Source of the DNA: Catenulispora yoronensis
Lineage (GTDB): Bacteria; Actinomycetota; Actinomycetes; Streptomycetales; Catenulisporaceae
NCBI RefSeq assembly: GCF_039531695.1
Contig: NZ_BAAAQN010000001.1
Location: 248,001 to 312,000 of the forward strand
DNA: 64,000 bases
Reading direction: 5' to 3'
Positions 8,582 to 15,931 of this stretch are shown here, one piece after another (the first letter of the stretch is position 1; every line of letters begins with the position of its first letter). A program made the translations under genes and the position numbers. The notes beneath the pieces are model-generated. The model did no database searches and had not been told where the DNA came from. It was given only the letters and a program-made list of their open reading frames with translations.

Positions 8582-8794
8582 CGTTCATCCCCCTGAGGAT
8601 TGTCCTGTGGGTCGGCGGGACCGCGGGTCCCACCGGAATCTGCCCGGCCGGCTCTAACGCTAACCGCCCCCGCACACTGATACGCAAATCGGTGGGCATC
8701 AGGCTCGCATCTACGATGCCTGGCTGCTGTTGCGCCTCGCATCTGCATCTCACCGCGGGCTTCCAGGTTGATTCTGCGGGCAGCGCAACCGATC

Positions 8795-9883
8795 ATGAGT
8801 AAGCACCTCGCCGTAAGTAGGCCGCATCGTTCGCTGCCGCGCACCCTGGGAGTCCCGTTGCCCGAGCACCTGCTGTTCTCCTACGGAACCCTGCAAGCAC
8901 CGCAGGTGCAGAAAGCGCGGTTCGGGCGCGAACTCGCCGGCCACCGTGACGCGCTACCGGGTTTCCGCCTGGAAACCGTGACTATTACCGACGCTTCGGT
9001 GATCGCCGACAGCGGCAGCGACCAGCATCCGATGGCCGTACCGTCGGGCGCCTCAGAGGACGTCATCGAGGGCGTCGTGTTCACCTTCACCCCTGACGAT
9101 CTCGCCGCGGCCGACGCCTACGAGGTCGATTACCTGCGTATCCAAGTCGCCCTGCGCTCCGGGGCGAAGGCCTGGGTGTACGTCGACACCGCGACCGCCG
9201 AGGACTTCCGCGTCCGACGGCTGCTCGACGCGCAGGCCAACGCGATCGCCCTGTTCGACGAGGTCGTCGAACGGAAGCTGATCGTCGCCGGGGAGTCCGA
9301 GCGGGCGATCAGCGACCGGATCCGGGACCTGGCCGACGAGATGTTCGGCACCACCCGGCACTGGCACAAGCGGATCATCCGCTCCGGCCCGAACACGCTG
9401 CTCCCCTACAACGACAACCCGCCGGACCGGGTCCTTCAGGACGACGACATCGCCTTCGCCGACTTCGGCCCGATCTTCGCCGACTTCGAGGCCGACCTCG
9501 GCCGCACCCACGTGCTCGGCGACGATCCGGTCAAGCACCGGCTCGCCGCCGACCTGCCGACCGTCTTCGACGCCGGCCGCCGATTCTTCGCCGAGCACCC
9601 GGACATCACCGGCGCCCAGCTGCACGCCGAGATCCAGCGGCTCGCCCGCGCGGCCGGCTGGGAACTGGGCGGCACCGGCTTCGCCGGGCACCTGATCGGC
9701 GAGTTCCCCCACGAGATCATGGACGCCGAACGGATCCAGTCCTACATCGCGCCCGGCAACACGACGCCGATGCGCGGCAAGGACCGCGCCGGCCGGATCT
9801 GCCACTGGATCCTGGAGATCCATCTGGTGGAGCCGGAGGGCAGGTTCGGCGGCTTCTACGAGCAGCTCCTGGACCTCGGCTGA
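8795..9883 (+). CDS. gamma-glutamylcyclotransferase-like/M24 metallopeptidase-like fusion
   Basis: About 362 residues. The N-terminal part has the GGCT/AIG2 signature LFSYGTLQ (YGTL near 30-33) and a likely catalytic Glu in ADAYEVDYLRI. From about residue 150 the protein reads as a pita-bread M24 aminopeptidase: Asp in FADFGP, Asp in FEADLGRTH, His in GFAGHLIG, Glu in ILEIHLVE and Glu in GFYEQLL give all five expected metal ligands. Combining glutathione-type gamma-glutamyl chemistry with a prolidase-like peptidase suggests peptide turnover. Starts are open: ATG 8795 is used here, TTG 8858 with GGGAG and a more canonical first strand is equally good, and TTG 8768 is possible. Confidence 0.82.
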   Translation: MSKHLAVSRPHRSLPRTLGVPLPEHLLFSYGTLQAPQVQKARFGRELAGHRDALPGFRLETVTITDASVIADSGSDQHPMAVPSGASEDVIEGVVFTFTPDDLAAADAYEVDYLRIQVALRSGAKAWVYVDTATAEDFRVRRLLDAQANAIALFDEVVERKLIVAGESERAISDRIRDLADEMFGTTRHWHKRIIRSGPNTLLPYNDNPPDRVLQDDDIAFADFGPIFADFEADLGRTHVLGDDPVKHRLAADLPTVFDAGRRFFAEHPDITGAQLHAEIQRLARAAGWELGGTGFAGHLIGEFPHEIMDAERIQSYIAPGNTTPMRGKDRAGRICHWILEIHLVEPEGRFGGFYEQLLDLG

Positions 9884-10225
9884 CCGCGGACCGAGAACCG
9901 AGACTCGCAGACCGAGGCCCGAGGGCCAAAGCAAGCCCGCCGACCAAAGCCCGAGGACCGAAGCCGGAGGGCCAAAGCAAGCCCGCAGACCGAAGCCGGA
10001 GGACCGCAGTCCGCGGACCGAAGCCTGAGGACCGAGGCTCGCAGACCGAAGTCTGAGGACCACAGTCCGCGGACCGAAGTCTGAGGACCAAGGCAAGCCC
10101 GCAGACCGAAGCCTGAGGGCCAAGGCAAGCCTGCGGACCAAAGCCCGCAGACCGAAGTCTGAGGGCCACAAAGAGCCCGCGGACCAAAGCCCGAAGCCCG
10201 CAGACCAAAGCCTGAGTACCGAAGC
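9884..10225. repeat. imperfect short-unit repeat tract between convergent genes
   Basis: About 340 bp built from shuffled variants of GACCGAAGYCTGAGG and CCAAAGCAAGCCCGCAG, each 13-17 bp, repeated some 20 times. It separates the M24 fusion (plus strand) from the caspase-WD40 gene (minus strand). Long frames stay open through it on the minus strand only because unit lengths preserve phase; the resulting Leu/Arg/Gly peptides are not protein-like. Confidence 0.85.
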
Positions 10226-12001
10226 TCAGCTCGGCGCGATGGAGGATCCGTGGATTCCCCATCGTCGAAGCTGCCCGTCGGACTGCACTCCGGCCAGCAC
10301 CGAGCCGTCGGGGCTGATCGCGATCGCGCCCACCAGGCCGCCGACGCCGATGCTGTCTATTCGAAGCCCGGCGTTCGCCAGGTCCCACAGCCAGATCACA
10401 TAGTTCGTGTCGACGCTGGCCAAGTACCGGCCGTCGGGGGTGAACGCCACGTCGTAGACGCTGCCGTCGTGCCCGAGGGGCTCGTTGGCGATGCCCGTCT
10501 CCCGGGTCCACAGCCGTACGGTCTTGTCCCAGCTTCCGCTGGCCACCGTCCGCCCGTCAGGGCTGAACGCCACACTGGTCACACTGGCTTGATGGCCGGT
10601 CAGGGTATGCCGAAGGGTCCCGGTGGCCGTGTCCCACAGGCGGACACTCTCGTCAGCACCCACACTCGCCAGGGTCTGGTCGTCGGGGCTGAATTCGACG
10701 GCCCGGACGTCACCGCGGGCGTGCTTCAGTCTGCGCACCTCTCCGGTTTTCAGATTCCACAACCGCGCGGCGGCGTCACGGCTGCCGCTGGCGAGCAGGA
10801 CCTCCCCGTCGGGGTCGTGGGTGAAGGCCACGCTGTACACGACGCCCGTATGGTCGAACAAGATCTTGGTGATCTCGCCGTTGCGCCAGTCCCACAGGCG
10901 GATCTCACTGCCGGCGGCGACCGCCAGCGTCCGTCCGTCGGGGCTGAACGCCACGCTTCGCGTCCGCCCGAAGTGGCGTTTCAATCTCCTGACGACCTTG
11001 CCCGTCTTGACGTTCCAGACCCGGACCCAGAAATCGGCGGCGGCGGTGGCCAGGTAGCTCCCGTCCGGGCTGAACGCCACCCCGTAGCAGTGGGTCAGCC
11101 AGGCCATGGCGTTGATCGTGCGCTTGGACTGGTCCGGGCCCAGCGTCCGGACCGCCGAGGGCCCCCGGACGGTCCACGGGCCGCCGCCGGGGCCCGGCCT
11201 CGGTGGCGCTTCGCTCGACGACTTTTCCTCGTGCTCGCTCCGGTCACCAGGAACGTACGCGGCGTTGCGGGCGAACAGCCACGAGCCGCCGGAGTCGCGG
11301 TTCATATAGGTCGGAGCTGTTCTTCCATCCGCCTTGAGGCGATCGACGAGACGCTCCACGATGGTGTCCAGTCGCAGAGCCGCCGACTGGCCGGCTATTC
11401 CCTGCTCGACGATCTCGGCCAGGTACTTCGTGAAGTAGGTGTGCGGAACCCCGGCCGTCTGCTCGGTCTCGGACCAGGCCGAGTGCGACTTGTCGCTGGC
11501 GGCCACGGTGAAGACGCCGGCGCCGGTGGCGCGAACCACGACGCCGAGCCCGCCGTCGTTGTAAACGGAGAGTCCGGCGAAGCAGCAATCAAGGATCACG
11601 ATCTTGACCGCGGCGTCGCTCTGCTGCAAGGACCGCCGCACCGAGTCGAAGGTCAGACTCGTCGTCGCACGACGGCCGAAGACGGACTGGGAATCCGTCA
11701 GGCCGAGGCAGAGCTGTTCATCGGGGTCCTCGGCCTGGCCGTGCCCGACGTAATAGAACAGGGCGACGTCCCGCGCTTCCTGAAGGCGGCGGCCCAGCCG
11801 TTCCGGAAGGTCGGAAGGGGTGCGTTCGTTGAAGAACACGTGCACCCGGCTCTCAGGCCATCCGCAGAGGGGGCTCGTCAGCAAACGGCGCATACGTTCC
11901 AGGCTGTGCGCCGCCGCCGGCAGGGGAACCAGAGTGGAGTACTCGGAAGTCCCGATCAGCACGGCGGTCGACCTGGAGAAGTCGAATGCCCTGTCAGCCA
12001 T
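10226..12001 (-). CDS. caspase-like protease with C-terminal WD40 propeller
   Basis: 591 residues. The caspase fold is clear: STAVLIGTSEY first strand, ALFYYVGHGQ with catalytic His 87, and IVILDCCFAG with catalytic Cys 140. After a linker rich in Ser, Pro and Gly (about 265-310) come seven WD40 repeats (VAFSPDGRTLA ... IRLWD pattern), enough for one beta-propeller. No signal peptide. ATG 11999-12001 overlaps the stop of the EACC1-like gene by 8 bases, so the two are translationally coupled. Such proteins are described as effectors in actinobacterial NTP- or EACC-linked conflict systems; proteolysis triggered by ligand binding to the propeller is inferred. Confidence 0.92.
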   Translation of the reverse strand: MADRAFDFSRSTAVLIGTSEYSTLVPLPAAAHSLERMRRLLTSPLCGWPESRVHVFFNERTPSDLPERLGRRLQEARDVALFYYVGHGQAEDPDEQLCLGLTDSQSVFGRRATTSLTFDSVRRSLQQSDAAVKIVILDCCFAGLSVYNDGGLGVVVRATGAGVFTVAASDKSHSAWSETEQTAGVPHTYFTKYLAEIVEQGIAGQSAALRLDTIVERLVDRLKADGRTAPTYMNRDSGGSWLFARNAAYVPGDRSEHEEKSSSEAPPRPGPGGGPWTVRGPSAVRTLGPDQSKRTINAMAWLTHCYGVAFSPDGSYLATAAADFWVRVWNVKTGKVVRRLKRHFGRTRSVAFSPDGRTLAVAAGSEIRLWDWRNGEITKILFDHTGVVYSVAFTHDPDGEVLLASGSRDAAARLWNLKTGEVRRLKHARGDVRAVEFSPDDQTLASVGADESVRLWDTATGTLRHTLTGHQASVTSVAFSPDGRTVASGSWDKTVRLWTRETGIANEPLGHDGSVYDVAFTPDGRYLASVDTNYVIWLWDLANAGLRIDSIGVGGLVGAIAISPDGSVLAGVQSDGQLRRWGIHGSSIAPS

Positions 12002-12335
12002 TGATGAGCCGTTCCAGGACGGCCATCGCATCCTGAACGTTCGTGACGTCGACAGTGATGGTTCGCTCATCGGGAAGGGCCACGGTGATGGTCACATCGC
12101 TGCGCCGGGCCCGAAGAAACTCCGGCAGCACCTTGATGGCGGCGATCAGACCGCCGGAGCCGGCGACCACTGTCAGAACGTCCATGGCGCCCTGCTCGCC
12201 CTCGGCAGTTCGCGCCGCGCCGCGTTCGACCTCTATCCCCGGAACACTCTCCAGATGGCGAGTCAGTGGGCTGAGCTGAACCTGATCGGAGACCGACAGG
12301 ATGAGTCGCGACCGTGCGGAGGTGCCGTCGTCCAT
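11994..12335 (-). CDS. EACC1-like effector-associated constant component
   Basis: 113 residues. It matches the EACC1 pattern recalled from bacterial conflict-system studies: a short N-terminal strand (LILSVSDQVQLSPLTRHLE), a Gly-rich middle helix pair (VLTVVAGSGGLIAAIKVLPEFL), then a paired-strand tail with VTITVALPDERTITVDV and a final helix. Such proteins always sit next to an effector and are thought to be shared adaptors. ATG 12333-12335 is preceded by GAGGGGG; the longer upstream frame lacks a ribosome site. It is coupled to the caspase-WD40 gene by an 8-nt overlap, strong evidence that they work together. Confidence 0.8.
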   Translation of the reverse strand: MDDGTSARSRLILSVSDQVQLSPLTRHLESVPGIEVERGAARTAEGEQGAMDVLTVVAGSGGLIAAIKVLPEFLRARRSDVTITVALPDERTITVDVTNVQDAMAVLERLING

Positions 12336-12461
12336 CGAAGCCCCCTCGATCCCGCATGAGCTGCGAAAGGGCAACCGCGGGCCGACGCAATGTAGTTTCC
12401 CGATAGTCTTCCAGACGCCGGCCCCGCCGTACACCAGCGCGGACGCGGACCGACGGCCGTA

Positions 12462-12890
12462 TCAGGATCGACTGCGCGCGGCCCGCTCGGCCTCGCCGAG
12501 CTGTTCCTGGTCCTCGACCGCCTCCAGGGCCCGCGCGCTCACGGCCGACGCCCATGACGCACGTTCGTTGGCTGCGAAGCGTTCGAGGGTGCTGCGCCGG
12601 TCGCGGATGCGTTGCAGGTCTTGCTGGGACACCGCGAGCCTCTGGTAGGTCTCGCCTGTGTTCTCGCCGCCGGGCGTGCCGCCGGACGCGCGGTAGACGT
12701 CATAAGCGGTGTCCCGCATATGCGTGAAGATCTTCTGCTCGCCGGCGATCTCTTGTTCAGCCTGCGTCAGCTGCCGCATCCAGGCGGCACCCAGTACTTC
12801 CTCCGCCGCGCGGACGGCTTCCCGATCCGCGACCTGCGCCGTCAGGCGCGCGTACGCGGCCTTTCTTGCCCTGTCCTGCCACCAGCCCAT
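12462..12890 (-). CDS. 142-residue helical protein, first gene of the caspase operon
   Basis: Family not recognised. The sequence is rich in Ala, Glu, Arg and Gln and looks helical or coiled-coil throughout (WMRQLTQAEQEIAGEQK, QQDLQRIRDRRSTLERF), with no Cys, no signal peptide and no membrane segment. ATG 12888-12890 has AGGAGG four bases upstream. It ends 126 bp before the EACC1-like gene, all on one strand, so it is probably a third part of that system; this is inferred from position only. It could be an independent housekeeping gene. Confidence 0.75.
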   Translation of the reverse strand: MGWWQDRARKAAYARLTAQVADREAVRAAEEVLGAAWMRQLTQAEQEIAGEQKIFTHMRDTAYDVYRASGGTPGGENTGETYQRLAVSQQDLQRIRDRRSTLERFAANERASWASAVSARALEAVEDQEQLGEAERAARSRS

Positions 12891-13095
12891 GGCCCCTCCT
12901 GGATTCTGTCCGTATGCCGATCGCGGCTACCCCTCGGATCGCGAGTCAAACGACGGTTGGCCGTGCTCCGCGGAGCCGATTCCGGAATCGATGAGACCGT
13001 TTCGATATGTGCTGGTGGGTCAACCGGTCAGGGCGGTGCCAGCCCGGAGGAGGATCCTTCGCGGCCTTGTGGGCGCCGCGCGGAGGTGACACCCC
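12891..13095. promoter_or_regulatory. divergent promoter region of the caspase operon and a membrane-protein gene
   Basis: 205 bp between divergent genes. It must hold the promoters of both, but no clear -35/-10 pair was found. GGAGG at 13082-13086 is the ribosome site of the plus-strand gene. Confidence 0.4.
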
Positions 13096-13533
13096 ATGGT
13101 GATCCATTCATCGATGACGCGCACCAGATCGACCGGAGTGACGTCCAGACTCCTGCTCACCGCGCTCGGCGCGGCGGGGCTGATCGGCGGAGCGTTCATG
13201 GACTGGACGCGGAACGTGCAGGGCACCCACATCTCCTGGCGCGCCCTTTATGACAGCGCGTTCGGCAGCACGACCGACCTCGTCCAGTCCGTCGGCGGCG
13301 TGTCCATCCTCGTCGGGCTGGTCGCCGTCCTGGGCCTGGCCGACGCCAGCGGGTGGCTGACGCGCCTGGCCGGAGCGGTCGGGGTCGTCGGCTTGGTGTT
13401 GTTCGTCATCGAGGTGCAGCGGTCGAGCGACCACGGCCTGCAGATCGGTATGTGGCTCGCGCTCGCCGGCTCGGTCCTGTGCATCGCCGCCGGCCTGGGC
13501 GGATCCCGCGACACCGTCGTCGTGGACGAGTAG
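13096..13533 (+). CDS. four-helix membrane protein of unknown function
   Basis: 145 residues with four hydrophobic segments (about 18-36, 64-82, 89-105, 117-134), arranged as two hairpins. The loop after the first segment carries DWTRNVQGTHISWRALYD, a pattern seen in small conserved actinobacterial membrane proteins. No signal peptide is cleaved. ATG 13096 follows GGAGG by 9 nt. It is divergent from the caspase operon and upstream of a 23-residue membrane peptide, which may share its transcript. No function is claimed. Confidence 0.8.
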   Translation: MVIHSSMTRTRSTGVTSRLLLTALGAAGLIGGAFMDWTRNVQGTHISWRALYDSAFGSTTDLVQSVGGVSILVGLVAVLGLADASGWLTRLAGAVGVVGLVLFVIEVQRSSDHGLQIGMWLALAGSVLCIAAGLGGSRDTVVVDE

Positions 13534-13663
13534 GACCGACCGCCGCGTTCGGAGAACAACGCGGTTCTTATTGCGTACAGCGAGGTTTACTCAGTGCTTT
13601 CACGGCAAGAAGGCGCCGGTCCAAGCGAAGAACGAAGAACGAACAACTACCGAGGAGATCCGC

Positions 13664-13735
13664 ATGTATATCAGCGTCGGCGCGATTGTTCTGGTGCTCA
13701 TCATCGTCATCGTTCTGATGTTGATGCGACGGTAG
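13664..13735 (+). CDS. 23-residue hydrophobic micropeptide
   Basis: A tiny reading frame starting at ATG 13664 with CGAGGAG seven bases upstream. The product is one uninterrupted membrane helix (ISVGAIVLVLIIVIVLMLM) ending in two arginines, a topology signal for the cytoplasmic end. A perfect 8-bp terminator-like stem follows 20 bp after the stop. Similar tiny hydrophobic peptides are known in actinomycetes, but no function is assigned. Good ribosome site plus terminator argue that it is translated. Confidence 0.6.
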   Translation: MYISVGAIVLVLIIVIVLMLMRR

Positions 13736-13754
13736 GTGTAAAGGACGTGGAGCC

Positions 13755-13775
13755 GGCGACGGTCCTGCCGTCGCC
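13755..13775 (+). terminator. hairpin after the micropeptide gene
   Basis: GGCGACGG (13755-13762) pairs perfectly with CCGTCGCC (13768-13775) around TCCTG. It is followed by a short T-containing stretch rather than a T-run. Confidence 0.6.
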
Positions 13776-13829
13776 GTCCTTACGTCCTTACTTCGGCACC
13801 GACTACGAACTACTGCGAACTACTACGAA

Positions 13830-14144
13830 CTACTGGGAATCCGTCGAGAAGGCCTCAGCGAAGCCGGCCAGGTCCAGGACCCGCTGAACGGCCGGCGAGC
13901 ACTCCCCGAGACGGAAAGTGGCGCCGACCTCGTTCGCCTTCTGCGAAGCCTTGACCAGGATCCGCAGTCCCATGGAGTCGAGGAACTCCACCCGGGAGCA
14001 GTCGAGGACCACAACGCGCCCGGTGTCGAGGTGCGTGTCCAGCGTCTCCCAGAAGACGTCGACCACGGCGAGGTCGACATCTCCGCTCACCGCGACCACG
14101 GTCTGTGAGTCGTCAACGCTGGCCTGGCACGAGAATCCGGTCAT
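13830..14144 (-). CDS. STAS-domain anti-sigma factor antagonist
   Basis: 104 residues, one STAS domain of the RsbV/SpoIIAA kind. FLDSMGLRIL carries the phosphorylatable Ser 57 in the conserved DSxG. In a partner switch the dephosphorylated form binds the anti-sigma kinase and frees the sigma factor. ATG 14142-14144 has GGAGAG upstream. It is the last gene of the stressosome operon, 32 bp after the receiver-PP2C phosphatase, which is the obvious enzyme to dephosphorylate it. The cognate sigma factor is not in the window. Confidence 0.9.
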   Translation of the reverse strand: MTGFSCQASVDDSQTVVAVSGDVDLAVVDVFWETLDTHLDTGRVVVLDCSRVEFLDSMGLRILVKASQKANEVGATFRLGECSPAVQRVLDLAGFAEAFSTDSQ

Positions 14145-14176
14145 GGAAGCTCTCCGTTGGTTGTCGATGGCATCGT

Positions 14177-15931
14177 TCAAGGCGTGCTGTTCGAGGGCAT
14201 TCCATGCTGGAAATGACGACCAGGCTGGACGGGGCCGCCGGACGTCAAGGTCGCGGCGTCTACCGCAGGTTGACCCGGCGCCGCCGTTTCAAACGGGGAC
14301 ACGCCCTGACTTCCGAAATCCCCTACGCGGGCGCCGAGGATCACGACGTCGTCGTCATGGTCTCGACCGAAGACCTCCAGCAGGTGGTCGCAGAGCGCCC
14401 CGGGACTCGCGGGCCCGGCGACCGCCGCCGCCCGCAGCTGCTGGAGGCTGTCGGCCAGGTCGACCCCGCGGACCTCGATGAGTCCGTCCGTCACCATCAG
14501 AATGCGGGTTTCCGCCGCGATGTCGACGTAGTGGGATCCCCAGCGGATCGGCACGCCGGTGCCCAGAAGCGGCCCGTGCTCGGTCACGAACCGCGAACCG
14601 CCGCCGGGGTCGAGCAGCAGCGGCGGCAGGTGGCCCGCGTTGGCGACCTCCAGCCGCCCCGTCCCCGGTTCCAGCCGCAGCAAGCACAGCGTCGCCGTCC
14701 AGCCCGGCCGCTCGCGGCACATCACGTTGTCGAGATGCTCCAAGAGGGCCTTGAGGCCGTGGCCCTCGATCGCGTAGACACGCAGTGCGTGCCGAAGTTC
14801 GCCCATGACGATCGCGGCCTGGAGCGAGTGCCCAGCCACGTCTCCCACAGCGAGGATCAGCCCGTCGGGTGTGTCGACCGCCTCATAGAAGTCGCCACCG
14901 ATCTCGCTCCCGGTGGCCGCCGGGAGGTAGCGGACCGCCATATCGACGCCGGGCAGATCGGGGAGATCGGGAAGGAACGCCCGCTGGAGCGTCAGAACCA
15001 GTTCGTGCTCCTCGCTGAAGCTCCGCAAAGCCTCCAGCGCCAGAGCGCAGGCCTGTGCGAACTGCGTCAGCAACCGGGCGTCCTCGGCGGCACGCAGCGA
15101 ATCCGCACCCACGGCGATGCAGAACGCCGGGCGGGTGCGCTGGGTCCTGGCCGTGAACAAGGCGAGTTTGCCGGCCCGCAGCCGCTCCAGGGCCGGGGCC
15201 GATCGCGTCTCCGCCGAGACCTCGCAGGTCCCCATGCCGACCTTGTCGGGCAGGCCCCGCGTCAGGCGGTCGAGCAGGCCGAGCGTCACCGTGTCCGAGG
15301 TCGTCGGACCGTCCGGCGAGGCGGTGTCCGCGTAGACGGACTCGCTGTCGGCCGAATGAGCGATCACCACAGCGGTGCCCTGGACCAGGGCCGCAGCCCC
15401 GGCGGCGGCCGCCATCCGGAAGGACAGACCGTCCTGGGCCGCGTACACATCAAGCGTCGCCTGGTTCAGCGTCGCCAGGTGGGACGCCAGGCGCTCGGCG
15501 CGCGAGCGCGCCCGGGCATAACGCATGACGGCGGCCACCGTGGAGACCAGCTCGCTGGGAGCGATCGGCTCGGTCAGGTAGGCGTCGGCGCCGCGGTCCA
15601 GGCCCTGGGTGCGGTCGGCGGTGGCGACGGCCGTCGCCGAGATGTGGATCACCGGCAGGCCGGCGGTCCGGGGATCGGCCTTGATCCTCTCGCAGACCTC
15701 GAAGCCGCTCATGTCGGGCAGCCGCACGTCCACCACCGCCAGCTCCGGCAGGTCGGCCTGGTCGGTCCGGTCGGCCGCGAGCAGCGCCAGCGCCTCGGTT
15801 CCGTCGGCCGCCTCGATCACGGTGTGGCCGGCCCGCGTGAGCCACGTGCCGATCAGATAGCGGCTCGCGGGATTGTCGTCGACGACCAGGACCAGGGCGG
15901 GTGCTTCGTCGGCCGAGGCCGGGCGGGTCAT
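14177..15931 (-). CDS. response regulator with SpoIIE-type PP2C phosphatase output
   Basis: 584 residues. An N-terminal receiver (LVLVVDDNPASRYLI, phosphoacceptor Asp 68 in VVDVRLPDMSG) is followed by a coiled-coil and GAF-like middle region and a C-terminal PP2C/SpoIIE domain (GSEIGGDFYEA, LAVGDVAGHS, LLMVTDGLIE-like) from about residue 370. It is the RsbU-like output phosphatase, probably switched on by phosphotransfer from the hybrid kinase just upstream, and would dephosphorylate the STAS protein just downstream. ATG 15929-15931 overlaps the kinase stop by 4 nt. Confidence 0.92.
   Translation of the reverse strand: MTRPASADEAPALVLVVDDNPASRYLIGTWLTRAGHTVIEAADGTEALALLAADRTDQADLPELAVVDVRLPDMSGFEVCERIKADPRTAGLPVIHISATAVATADRTQGLDRGADAYLTEPIAPSELVSTVAAVMRYARARSRAERLASHLATLNQATLDVYAAQDGLSFRMAAAAGAAALVQGTAVVIAHSADSESVYADTASPDGPTTSDTVTLGLLDRLTRGLPDKVGMGTCEVSAETRSAPALERLRAGKLALFTARTQRTRPAFCIAVGADSLRAAEDARLLTQFAQACALALEALRSFSEEHELVLTLQRAFLPDLPDLPGVDMAVRYLPAATGSEIGGDFYEAVDTPDGLILAVGDVAGHSLQAAIVMGELRHALRVYAIEGHGLKALLEHLDNVMCRERPGWTATLCLLRLEPGTGRLEVANAGHLPPLLLDPGGGSRFVTEHGPLLGTGVPIRWGSHYVDIAAETRILMVTDGLIEVRGVDLADSLQQLRAAAVAGPASPGALCDHLLEVFGRDHDDDVVILGARVGDFGSQGVSPFETAAPGQPAVDAATLTSGGPVQPGRHFQHGMPSNSTP

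Noticed and set aside
8572..8590. LacI-type operator near 8580
   Set aside because: AACGTTCA is present but the flanks do not fit TGNNAACGTTNNCA.
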